64,000 nt of DNA, from assembly GCA_021791895.1 (NCBI GenBank), contig JAJYVS010000007.1, forward strand, positions 1 to 64,000. The letters are read 5' to 3'. This DNA comes from Actinomycetes bacterium. GTDB lineage: Bacteria; Actinomycetota; Acidimicrobiia; Acidimicrobiales; RAAP-2. The notes below the pieces were generated by a model. It saw nothing but the letters and a program-made list of their open reading frames with translations, did no database searches and was not told the origin of the DNA. Positions 32,948 to 42,100 of the stretch are shown piece by piece (the stretch's first letter is position 1; every line of letters starts with the position of its first letter). Position numbers and translations under genes: made by a program.

Positions 32948-34679
32948 GGCGCCCGGCTCCGATCTTGCGTCGGTTCGCGAGCACGGCCCAGGCCGGGGTC
33001 CGACCGATCATGCGGAGCCGCTGGGCCGCCGTCACGACGTCGCGCTGACGGCTCCCGGGATGCGAGACGAGCACGGTCGGTCCCGATCCCCGCGCCAGCT
33101 CGACCACCCCCGAGGCGAACGCCGGACTGATCTGGACGGCCGGGCCGTCCGCCGGCCACCACGGGCGCAGCTGGCGAGCCAGCTCCATCGTGGGGTTGGT
33201 GTCGCCGATGGCCAAGGGGACCACCGTGAGGCGGCCTGAGTCACGACCGGAGTCGGCGAGGACCCGGGCGAGCTCGGCGTAGGAGAGGCCGGTCGGCACC
33301 GAGGCGGCCCGACAGCCGCTCGCGGTGGCCATGGTGCCCGCGTCGTCCACCCTCGGGTCGGCGCGCTCGGCCGCGAACACGAGCACCAGCCCGAGGGCCA
33401 GGCCGAGAAAGCCGCCGATGACGATGCCGTACTTGTGCAGGGTCCCCTGCCGGTGGGCCGAGGTCGGCTCGCTTACCACCGCGACCGATCCGGGGCCGAT
33501 GGCCAGGCTCACGGGCCTGGTCGAGGCGACCGCCCCGGCCACGGCGTCGGCGCCGGCGATGGCCCGGGAGGGCGACGGGGCCGAGAAGTCGATGACCACG
33601 ATCGACGTCCCGTTCTCGACCGAGACCCCGAGGCTGTGGCTCACCGAGCTCGGCGTGCTCTTGAGCGACCGGGCCGCGACCGACAGGATCGCCTGGTCCT
33701 TGGGGATCAGGGCGGCGTAGGTGGTGGCGAGGGCCATGGCGTCGTTCGCGTTCCCCGGGCCGTTGAGCCCGGAGCCAGACCGCACGACGACCGTCGCCTG
33801 GGCGGCGTAGGAGATCCCGGCGTGCTTGCCGGCGAACCAGCCTCCGGCCGACCCGGCGAGCAGGGCGATGGCGAGCAGCCAGCCCCGGCGCAAGAGGCCG
33901 CGGGGGAATCGGCGCCTGGTGGCGGCCCCGATCGCCTCGGCCGCCGGGGCGTGCGGTGACGTGCCGGCGGCCGCGGCCCGCGGGGCCCGGACCGGGTTGG
34001 GGGTGACGACGGCGCTCGCCGTGGCCGGCTGGTAGTGGTGCGTGGTGGAGGTGGCCGCGGTCACAACCGGCGTCCCTTCGAGGGTCCGCGGGCCCTCGCC
34101 CGCCGCCGGACGGATCCCGGGATCCACCGGGGGCCCGACCGGCTCGGGTGCGGCGTAGGCCATGAGGTCGCCGACCGGCCGGTTCCAGTCCGGAAGGGGC
34201 GGGATGGGCGGGTCGAACTCGCCGAAGGCCGGCTCGGGGTCGATGAGGGTCTCAGGACCCGGAGGGGCTCGGTGCCCCGCCGGGTCGCCCGCCTCGGCGT
34301 TCGCCCAGACGATCGAGTACACGCAGGCCGGCGCTCCCCGCTGGGCGCAACCGTTCTCGACGAGGGCGGCGCGCACGTCGCAGACCTGGTCGGCCAGCTC
34401 ACCGAGGAGCGCCTTCACCAGCTCGCAGGCCGAGCGGGAGCTGACCGGGCCCTCGGCGTGCGAGCGGACCACGACGCAGCCCGGGCGGCTCCGGACGATC
34501 TCGAAGTTGATGCCGTAGGTACCGAGCAGCGCTCGGGTGTCACCGAGCACCTCGGCCACGGTCGGCCGGGCGTCGCCCGGACGGGTCGCGAGGAGGGGGT
34601 GCTCCGCCAGCTGACGGCCGACCAGTCGAGCCTGCTCGACCGAGAACTCGCCGTCGGGGGGAACGGTCGGGAACATCAT
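32937..34679 (-). CDS. Wzz-like chain-length protein with N-terminal sensor-like domain
   Basis: A 580-residue protein. Residues 255-450 carry the polysaccharide co-polymerase layout: a transmembrane helix (265-283), an extracytoplasmic part (YAAQATVVVRSG onward) and a second helix (about 425-445), followed by a cytoplasmic domain without a clear Walker A motif. Unusually, residues 35-125 form a separate cytoplasmic domain with paired cysteines near its end (C111, C119: NGCAQRGAPACVYSI) that resembles V4R/GAF-like small-molecule sensors. A Pro-rich linker joins the two. This suggests chain length is tuned by an internal signal. ATG 34679 overlaps the cyclase stop (ATGA). Confidence 0.78.
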   Translation of the reverse strand: MMFPTVPPDGEFSVEQARLVGRQLAEHPLLATRPGDARPTVAEVLGDTRALLGTYGINFEIVRSRPGCVVVRSHAEGPVSSRSACELVKALLGELADQVCDVRAALVENGCAQRGAPACVYSIVWANAEAGDPAGHRAPPGPETLIDPEPAFGEFDPPIPPLPDWNRPVGDLMAYAAPEPVGPPVDPGIRPAAGEGPRTLEGTPVVTAATSTTHHYQPATASAVVTPNPVRAPRAAAAGTSPHAPAAEAIGAATRRRFPRGLLRRGWLLAIALLAGSAGGWFAGKHAGISYAAQATVVVRSGSGLNGPGNANDAMALATTYAALIPKDQAILSVAARSLKSTPSSVSHSLGVSVENGTSIVVIDFSAPSPSRAIAGADAVAGAVASTRPVSLAIGPGSVAVVSEPTSAHRQGTLHKYGIVIGGFLGLALGLVLVFAAERADPRVDDAGTMATASGCRAASVPTGLSYAELARVLADSGRDSGRLTVVPLAIGDTNPTMELARQLRPWWPADGPAVQISPAFASGVVELARGSGPTVLVSHPGSRQRDVVTAAQRLRMIGRTPAWAVLANRRKIGAGRRVG

Positions 34680-36487
34680 TGCTGTGCCTCCGCCGCCCGG
34701 CGCCGCGCGCTCTTGCGCCGGTACATCTCACGGTCGGCCCGGACCAAGAGCGTGGTCGGGTCCTCGTGGCGGGGGTCGGCCGCCACCCATCCGATCGACG
34801 CGCTCACCGCCAGGGTCTGACCACGCACCTGGTACGGGGCGGTCAGGGTCTTGCGGATGCGCGAGATCACCATCTCGATCTCGCCGGGGTCGTCGGAGGC
34901 GGCGTGGGCCACCACGAACTCGTCTCCTCCGAGGCGGGCGACGATGTCGCTGGAGCGCACCGCGCCCTGGATTCGGCGGCCCACGGCGACGAGGACCTCG
35001 TCGCCGACGTCGTGGCCGAAACGGTCGTTGATCATCTTGAAGTCGTCGAGGTCCAAGAACACGAGGGCGATGGACCCGCCACGGGTCCGGAACTGCAGGA
35101 GGACCCGGCGCAGGTAGTCGAGCAGCAGGTACCGGTTGGCCAGCCCGGTCAACGGGTCGTGGAGGGCCAGGTGCATGAGCCAAGCCTCCTCCTCGAGCTG
35201 GGTGGTGACGTCGCGCAGCACGAGCAAAGCACCGACCGATCCGTCCTCGAGCTCGAAGGGCTTGGCCGAGGCCACCAGGTGCCGACGGTCCTCGCCGGCC
35301 AGCTGGAGCTGCTCGGAGCGGACCACCGTGCCGTTCAGGGCCCGGCTCATCGGGTGGTGGGACTCGGTGAGCGGTGAGCCGTCCGAGCTGCACAGGGCGG
35401 GGGAGTAGGGGAAGGACCGGCCGACCAGGTCCTCGTCGGTGGGGAGCCCCTGGAGGGCGAGGGCCCCCCGGTTGGCGATCCGCACGATGCCCTCGGCGTC
35501 GCAGACCACGATGCCCTCGTCCAGCGCGTCGAGGAGCACCGACAAGGTGGTGCTGGACGAGACGCCGGCGACCGCCAGGGCCTCCCGCAGGATGGCGACG
35601 TGGCAGTCACCGATGGCCCGGCTCTGGAACCGGGTGCCGCTCACCTGGACGGCCAGGGACTCGCCGTCGACGTGCTCGAGGTCGAGCCGCTGGCCGGGGA
35701 ACGGGACGTCGAGGAGCGAGGCCGCGCTGTCGGCGTCGGGGTCGGAGGAGTGGAGGATCTCGGCGATGTCCTTGGCCAGGATCTCCTCGGGCAGCAAGCC
35801 GCTCATGTCACTGACCGCGGCGTTGGCGAACACGATCGCCCCGTCGTCGCGGGTCACGACCAGGCCGTCGGGCAGGTTCTCGATCACCTCGTCGAGGAGC
35901 TCGACGCCCTCGGGGTGGACGGTTCCACCGGCGGTCTCGTCGGTTGAGGCGCCCGGGCCGCCCTCGGGCCCCCCGTCGGTCTCGGCCGACTCGTCGAAGA
36001 CGGCGAACCCGAGGGACTCGGTCGGTTGCTCCTCGACCTCGACGCGGTCGTCGGGCCCGTAGGAGCTCGGGCCGCCCAAGGCGAGCTGGCCCCTGGCGAC
36101 CTGATCGCCGAGCGCCTGGGTCAGACGCAGGAGGCCGAGCCGCTGCTCCTCGTCGAGCTCGGGCAGCCAGGTGTCGACGACCCCGAGGAGCCCGACCAGC
36201 TCGGCCCCCGCCCGGACCGGCACGGCGACACAGGCGAGCGACTCGTCCGCCGACTCGTCCTCGCCGAGGATCTCGGCGTTCCAGAACGGCTCGTTTCCCT
36301 GGGCACCGGGACGCTCGAGGCACGACCGCGCGAGGGCGAGCACCCGCTCCCCGACGCCGGCCGAGCCGGCCTCCGCCAGCTCGAATCGCACGTCGCCCCT
36401 GGTCGAGACCACAAAGGCGCCCATGCCCATGCACAGGTCACGAGCGAGACGGACGGCCTCGATCGTCAGGTCCTCGGCATTACCCAT
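34676..36487 (-). CDS. Diguanylate cyclase with GAF and two PAS domains
   Basis: A 603-residue soluble protein with a GAF domain (about 5-135), an acidic linker, two PAS domains (about 195-310 and 315-430) and a complete GGDEF domain: entry HDPLTGLANRYLL, signature GGDEF at 520-524 and an inhibitory-site RxxD at 511-514 (RSSD). It should make c-di-GMP from two GTP and be subject to product inhibition. It heads the operon of the Wzz-like, polymerase and GH26-like genes, so c-di-GMP made here probably controls polysaccharide output. ATG 36487 has TAGTCT six bases upstream and no Shine-Dalgarno. Confidence 0.92.
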   Translation of the reverse strand: MGNAEDLTIEAVRLARDLCMGMGAFVVSTRGDVRFELAEAGSAGVGERVLALARSCLERPGAQGNEPFWNAEILGEDESADESLACVAVPVRAGAELVGLLGVVDTWLPELDEEQRLGLLRLTQALGDQVARGQLALGGPSSYGPDDRVEVEEQPTESLGFAVFDESAETDGGPEGGPGASTDETAGGTVHPEGVELLDEVIENLPDGLVVTRDDGAIVFANAAVSDMSGLLPEEILAKDIAEILHSSDPDADSAASLLDVPFPGQRLDLEHVDGESLAVQVSGTRFQSRAIGDCHVAILREALAVAGVSSSTTLSVLLDALDEGIVVCDAEGIVRIANRGALALQGLPTDEDLVGRSFPYSPALCSSDGSPLTESHHPMSRALNGTVVRSEQLQLAGEDRRHLVASAKPFELEDGSVGALLVLRDVTTQLEEEAWLMHLALHDPLTGLANRYLLLDYLRRVLLQFRTRGGSIALVFLDLDDFKMINDRFGHDVGDEVLVAVGRRIQGAVRSSDIVARLGGDEFVVAHAASDDPGEIEMVISRIRKTLTAPYQVRGQTLAVSASIGWVAADPRHEDPTTLLVRADREMYRRKSARRRAAEAQQ

Positions 36488-36493
36488 GGGCGC

Positions 36494-36499
36494 AGACTA
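36494..36499 (-). promoter_or_regulatory. TAGTCT -10 box (leaderless promoter)
   Basis: TAGTCT ends six bases before ATG 36487 on the minus strand. With the box at 36592 it makes a divergent promoter region between the two halves of the polysaccharide locus. Confidence 0.45.
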
Positions 36500-36591
36500 C
36501 GAGGGGCCGGTCCCACGAGCGTCTTTCGAGTGTCCCGATTTTCGGGCCCGAAACAGTTCTGGCCAGGGACGGTCGGTGGACAGCGGTTCCG

Positions 36592-36597
36592 TACCGT
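36592..36597 (+). promoter_or_regulatory. TACCGT -10 box before the small gene
   Basis: TACCGT lies eight bases before GTG 36606 with no ribosome binding site, a slightly longer spacing than at other leaderless starts. Confidence 0.35.
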
Positions 36598-36605
36598 TCC
36601 TCATT

Positions 36606-36791
36606 GTGTTCGTGTCCTATGTGCTGAGGGTGCGGCCCGAGGGGCTGCAGGACGGGCGGTTCAGTGGGGAGGTCGAGGCGGTGGCGACCGGCCAGCGCTT
36701 CGCCGTCCGCTCCTTGGACGAGCTGCTGGCTTTCGTGGTCGAGACCATGACCGAGGGCTGGTTGGGCGGATCGTGGGCGGGGGGGTCGTGA
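36606..36791 (+). CDS. Small hypothetical protein coupled to sugar transferase
   Basis: A 61-residue protein (VFVSYVLRVRPEGLQDGRFS, then GEVEAVATGQRFAVRSLDELLAF). The pattern of a beta-hairpin followed by LDELLAFL-type helix is seen in small actinobacterial hypotheticals; no function is known. Its stop overlaps the GTG of the sugar transferase (GTGA), so it is translated as the first gene of that operon. The start is uncertain (GTG 36606 or 36612). Confidence 0.6.
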   Translation: MFVSYVLRVRPEGLQDGRFSGEVEAVATGQRFAVRSLDELLAFVVETMTEGWLGGSWAGGS

Positions 36792-38257
36792 GCAGCCGTC
36801 CCGCCGGGGCCCCGGCCGCCCTGGCCGTCGCTCGGACCCACCGGGCCGCTGGGGCCGCGTTCGTTGCCCATCGGGCGGCGCCCCCGCCGAGCTGGCGCTG
36901 GCTGGCCCTCGGTGACGGGCTGAGCGCGCTCGTGGTCCTGCTCGTGGCGAGCAATCTGATCCCGGTCCTGGCCGCCTCGTCGACCTCGGTCGCCGACATC
37001 GTCCAGTTCGTCGCGATCTCGTGGGTCGCCCTGGCGGTGGTGGCGGGCGCGAAGCGGATCTACCCCCGCGCCACCCGTCGCATCGCCCCCGAGCCGGCCG
37101 ACGACCTCGTCGGCCTGGAGGCGTCGATTGCCACCGCCGGCCTCTTGACGCTGGCTCTCGGGGCGGTGGCGCCACCGTTGCTCCATGGGCCGCTCGCGCC
37201 GGGCGCGGTGGCGGTGGCCTTCGGCGGCTGCGCCGTGGTGCTGCCGCTCGCCCGGGCGGCGGTGGTCGCCACTCGGGCCCGGACGGCCACCCGGCCGACA
37301 CGGATCGTGGTGGTCGGGACCGGGACCATCGCCACCGACGTCGCCGGGCGCCTGACCCGGTCGCCGCACGTGGAGCTCGTGGGGTTCGTCGACGACGAGC
37401 CGGTCGCCGGCCACCCGGTCCTCGGTGGGCTCGGTGACCTGCCGACCATCTGTGCGCGCACCTCGGTCGACCGGGTGGTCGTGGCCTTCAGCCGCTCTCA
37501 CCCCGCCCGGACCACCGACATCCTGCGCTCCTTGGTCGGGAAGGTGGCCATCGACGTGGTCCCCCGGTATTTCGAGCTGACCGGGTGGGCGGCGAGTGTC
37601 CAGGACCTCGACGGGCTCGCCGTGATCAGCCTCGACGGCGGTGGCCCCGGGCGGCTCGGCGCGCTGGCCAAGCGGGCCTTCGACCTCCTCGGGGCGTCTT
37701 TCGGCCTGCTCGTCCTCTCCCCGGTCCTGCTCGGGGCGGTGGTGGCGATCAAGCTCAGCTCACCGGGTCCGGTGCTCTTCCGCCAGAGCCGGCTCGGGCG
37801 GCACCGGCAGCGGTTCGACATCTTGAAGCTCCGGACCATGCGCGAGCCCGATCCCTCCGACGAGCGGGTCGAACACCGGGCACCGGGGCCGCTCGCCGAG
37901 CGGCCCGAGACCTGTCGACGGGTGACCCCGGTCGGCGCGCTGCTGCGGCGCCTGGGCATCGACGAGCTGCCCCAGCTCATCAACGTGGTGCGGGGCGAGA
38001 TGTCGCTCGTCGGACCGCGCCCGTTCGTCCCCGAGGAGTGCTCGGTCCTGCCCGAGTGGGTCGACCGGCGGTTCGAGATCCGGCCCGGGCTGACCGGACT
38101 GTGGCAGGTCTGCGGGCAGCACAACCTGCGGTTCGACGAGCTGTGCCGTCTGGATTGCCAGTACGTGGCCAGCTGGACCTTCGCCGGCGACGTGCGGATC
38201 CTGGCCCGCACCCCTGGCCGCCTGTTGCGGGGCAATGGCGGCGAACCTCTTCGGTGA
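36788..38257 (+). CDS. Polyprenyl-phosphate sugar-1-phosphate transferase (exopolysaccharide initiation)
   Basis: A 489-residue integral membrane enzyme of the bacterial sugar transferase (WbaP/WcaJ-like) family. An N-terminal membrane region of about four helices is followed by a Rossmann-like CoA-binding-type domain (RIVVVGTGTIATDVAGRL). The C-terminal catalytic domain contains KRAFDLLGASFGLLVLSPVL, PVLFRQSRLGRHRQRFDILKLRTM, IDELPQLINVVRGEMSLVGPRP and RPGLTGLWQVCG. It links a sugar-1-phosphate from an NDP-sugar to undecaprenyl phosphate, the first step of repeat-unit assembly that the flippase (20008) and polymerase (31433) would complete. GTG 36788 overlaps the small gene's stop. Confidence 0.92.
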   Translation: MSSRPAGAPAALAVARTHRAAGAAFVAHRAAPPPSWRWLALGDGLSALVVLLVASNLIPVLAASSTSVADIVQFVAISWVALAVVAGAKRIYPRATRRIAPEPADDLVGLEASIATAGLLTLALGAVAPPLLHGPLAPGAVAVAFGGCAVVLPLARAAVVATRARTATRPTRIVVVGTGTIATDVAGRLTRSPHVELVGFVDDEPVAGHPVLGGLGDLPTICARTSVDRVVVAFSRSHPARTTDILRSLVGKVAIDVVPRYFELTGWAASVQDLDGLAVISLDGGGPGRLGALAKRAFDLLGASFGLLVLSPVLLGAVVAIKLSSPGPVLFRQSRLGRHRQRFDILKLRTMREPDPSDERVEHRAPGPLAERPETCRRVTPVGALLRRLGIDELPQLINVVRGEMSLVGPRPFVPEECSVLPEWVDRRFEIRPGLTGLWQVCGQHNLRFDELCRLDCQYVASWTFAGDVRILARTPGRLLRGNGGEPLR

Positions 38258-38391
38258 ACGGGACGCCGGCGGCGGAGTGCCTTGTCGCCGTCCCCCCGGG
38301 CGCGGGGCCGGGGGTGGCACGTCGAGGGTGGCGGGCGAGCCCCGATGCCCGACGGGCCCGCCGAACCGGACGCGGCCGCCGGGGTGAGGCC

Positions 38392-39090
38392 GTGAAGCGG
38401 CTCACGCTGCTCGCCGTGGCGCTGGTCGTTCTGTTCGCTGCGGCGGCGGCCGTGGTGCCGCTCGGACCCTCGGCCGCCGAAGGGGGCACCGTCGTCTTGA
38501 TGGGGGACTCCCTGCTGGCGCAGGCGTCGGCGGACATCACGACCGGCCTGGCCAAGTTGGGGTTCAGCGTGGACTCGTCGGCCGCCTACCCGGGGGCCGG
38601 GCTCCTTGACACCCAGATCAACTGGCTGGCCAAGGCGAGACGCCTGAAGGCCGAGGACCATCCGACGATCGCCGTCGTCGAGTACGTCGGCAACTACGGG
38701 ATCTACGGGGGCATCTCTGGCGTCAGGGTCTACACCCGCCCCTTCTACCGACGCTGGGAGGCCGCCGCCCAGCGGCTCGAGGACGTCCTGTCCTCCGGCG
38801 GGACCACCGTCTACTGGGTGATCGGGCCGCCGGTCGCCCCCCGGGTGCCCGAGCGCGGGATCGAGGTGCTCGACCGGATCTACGAGAACCTGCATGCGCC
38901 GAGGACCCAGTCGGGCCGTCCCCCGCTGATCGACGTCACCCCGGCGTTGACCGGGGGGACCGGGCGCTACACCGGATCGTTGAGCGAACCCGACGGGAAG
39001 AGGATCCAGGTCCGTCGGAGCGACGGGGTCCACCTCACCGCCGCCGGGCAGGCCCTCTTCGCCCAGGCGGTCATCGAGGCGATCGGCTGA
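38392..39090 (+). CDS. Exported SGNH/GDSL-type hydrolase
   Basis: A 232-residue secreted or membrane-anchored SGNH hydrolase. A signal segment (KRLTLLAVALVVLFAAAAAV) precedes block I VVLMGDSLLAQA with the nucleophile Ser40, and block V SDGVHLTAAGQ supplies the Asp-His pair near the end. It may remove or add acyl groups on the exported polysaccharide. The frame is open back to GTG 38254, which overlaps the transferase stop (GTGA). GTG 38392 is preferred because it places the signal peptide at the N-terminus, but coupling argues for the earlier start, so the start is uncertain. Confidence 0.8.
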   Translation: MKRLTLLAVALVVLFAAAAAVVPLGPSAAEGGTVVLMGDSLLAQASADITTGLAKLGFSVDSSAAYPGAGLLDTQINWLAKARRLKAEDHPTIAVVEYVGNYGIYGGISGVRVYTRPFYRRWEAAAQRLEDVLSSGGTTVYWVIGPPVAPRVPERGIEVLDRIYENLHAPRTQSGRPPLIDVTPALTGGTGRYTGSLSEPDGKRIQVRRSDGVHLTAAGQALFAQAVIEAIG

Positions 39091-39114
39091 TCCAACCGGT
39101 GGGACCGGACGAGC

Positions 39115-42100
39115 TCAGGCCGGCGAGGGGGGCTCCTCCTCGGGGCTGAGGGCCGCCCGGGCCCGGAGCACCGAGCGCGACGGTGCCACCCCGAGATCGG
39201 CCAGCATCCGCTCGGCCCGGTCCAGCATCAAGAGCGCCCGACGCCGGTTGCCCGAGCGGGCCAGCAGCTCGGTCGCCCGCAGGTAGTGGTGCTCCTCGTA
39301 GGGGTCGGCCTCGATGAGCCGGTCCAAGAGGGCGAGGGCCTCTTGGAGGTGCTCGTGGGCGATCGCCTCGTCGAGGAGGAGGTCGAGGAGCTGGATGTGG
39401 AGCCGGGCGAAGGACTCGCGGTACCCGGCCGCCCAGTCGGCGTAGCGGTCGCCGGGCAAGAGCTCACCTCGGTAGAGGAGGAGCGCCTCCCTAGCCAGCC
39501 GGGCCGCCTCCTCGGAGGGGGTGTCACGACGGATGGCCCGCTCGGCCAGCTGACGGAACTGCCCCACGTCGGTCAGGGCGTCGGGGGCGAGCCGGATGAA
39601 GTTGTCGTCCCGTTCCAAGAGCTCGCCGCTCGCCGCTCGCACCCGCCACAGCACGTTGCGGAGGCGCCTCGTGCCCACGCCGGGTGCCGCGTCGGGCCAG
39701 AGCAGCTCGACGAGCTCCTCCACCGGGATCTTCTCGTGCAGCGCCACGATCTTGAGCCCTTGGGCGGCCAGGGAGAGGGGGAGCGAGACCGTCTCGCCGA
39801 AGCGGCGGACCGAGAACGATCCGAGCAGCGTGATCTCCCAGGGGGGGTGCTCGACCCGGGAGGCGGGGCTGGCCACCACCATGGCCGGCGCGCCCGCGCT
39901 GGCGGGCTCGGCGCGCTGGCTCTCCTCGAGCAGCTGTCCGGCCACCGGGACGAGGGCCAGCTCCCGACGGGCCAGCGCCGCCCAGCCCTGGGCACCGAGG
40001 GGCTCGAAGATCGAGAGGGCGGCGTGGAGGTGCCCCTCGGCCTCCTCGGGTTGCCCCGCCTCCCCGAGCCGGACGCCCCAGGCCATCTCCACCCGGGCCG
40101 CGAGGAGCGGACGGGACGCGAGGGCGTCGCGGGCGTTCGCCAGGAGCTCCACCGCATCGGTGAGGTCGTCGGCGGCGATTCCTCCGACCCACTCGACCCA
40201 ACCGGTCGGGACCGCCCCGGCCGAGCGAGCCTTGGTGACGACGTCGACGAAGGGGGCCGAGTGCTGGCGGCGCCTGCCGAGCAGCATGATCTCGGCGGCG
40301 GCAGGGGCCAGGGTGGCCCGGACGGTGTCGTGGTGCGGGGTGGCCGCCTGCATGCCGACCCGGGGGACGGCGTCGTCGTCGGCCGCACCCAGCCAGGCGA
40401 ACGCCGAGGAGGGTCGCCCGCGCTGCAGTTCGAGGTTGGCCAGCATGGTGAGGGTCCGGACCCTCGGGCCCCGCCCCATCTCCCCGGTCATCCCGAACAA
40501 CCTGGCCGCGATCTCGAACGCGGCGTCATAGGAGCCGTGCCCGGCGTCCGCCTCCGCCTGCACGCCGAGGGCCTGGGCCGCCAAGGTGGGCTGGTCACAG
40601 CGCTCGGCCAGGTCGGCCGCCGCCCCGGCGTCGCGTCCGGCCTCGCTCAGCTCGCCTCGCTCGAGGGAGACACAGGCCCGGAGGAGGGCCGGGACGGCCA
40701 CGAGGGCCCGGTCGCCGACGGTGTCGGCGCAGTCTTCGATCCACTGGGCCCACCGCAGGGCCGGTTCGAGGTGACCCTGGTGGATCAGGCTGCTGCCGAT
40801 CACGAGGGCCAGCTGGGGCGACGCCGCGAACTCCTGGGTCTGGCCGATCAGGAGCGAGACCATCGTGACCAGGTCGATCGACTGGTGGGTGCCGGGGCGG
40901 CCCTCGAAGACGTCGGCCGCGCCGAGGGCGGCCGACGCCAGCGCCTCGGCGTGGCTGCTCACCGACCGGGCCACCCGCACCGCCCGTTCGGCGACCTCGG
41001 CCGAGTCGTCGCTCGTGCCAAGGAGGATCTGGCAGGCGACCGCGTCGACCAGCATGAGGACGGCCCGGTGGGGCGAGCTGCTCTCGCAGCGGGCGGCCGC
41101 GGCGCGCAGCTCCGAGGACAGCGCGAAGGAGACCTCGCCGGCCAGCCGGGTCCGGGCCCGTTGGTAGACGATCTCGCACGCGACCTTCTCGGAGACCGAG
41201 AAGTCCGAGGCCCGTTGGACGCAGACCTGGGCCCGGCCGACCTCGCCGACGCTCATCCACAGCGACGCCGCCCGGCACAGGTGACGGGCGCTGGCGTCGT
41301 CGGTCGGCCCGTAGTCGGCGGCCATCTCCTCGTGGTGGGCGGCGGCCACCGAGTCCCCGCGGTCGAGGGCGATCCGCGCGCTCTGGGTGAACAGGCGGGC
41401 CACCGCCTCGTCGCGACGGACGGTGTGCTGGGCGGCGTGGAAGGCGCTCCGCTCGATCTGGCCCCGGGCCGAAAAAGCCCGGGAGATGGCGGCCTGGGCC
41501 CGGAGGCGCAGCTCCTTTGGGACCGCCCAGAAGGAGCTGGCCCGGACGAGCGGATGGGCGAAGTCGAGGCGCTCGCCCCGCAGCGCCACGATGCCGGCCT
41601 TCTGGGCCGGGCGCAGCGCCTCCATGCTGAGCCCGATGTCCTCCAGTGCCCTCTCGAGCACGCTCACCGGCAACCGCCCGGCGGAGGCGGCGGCCAGTGC
41701 GAACCGGATGTCCTCGGCCAGCGAGGCGACCCGTTGTCCGAACGCGTGCACGAGTGCCTGGCCGAGCGGCAGGGGCTCGGGCAGGGGCCGCCACCCCTGG
41801 AGCTGTTCCTCGCCCAGCCGGTTGCACGCGTCGATGAGGGCGCTCGGGTTGCCGCCGGTCGCGCCGAGGAGGGCCGACATCACGCTCTCGACCGGCAGCT
41901 CGCCGAATTGCTGGAAGAGAAGGGTGTTGGCCTGGGTCAGGTTGAGCCCCTCCAGACGGTGCTGGGGCACCGGGACGGTCAGCTCGGGCGACGCCATGTG
42001 GGGGGTGTCCCGCCAGGCCAACAGGAGGGCCACGGGGAGCTCACCGAGCTCGCCCAGGACGGCCTGGCTGATCACGTTGGGGAACCAGCCGGGGAGCAGG

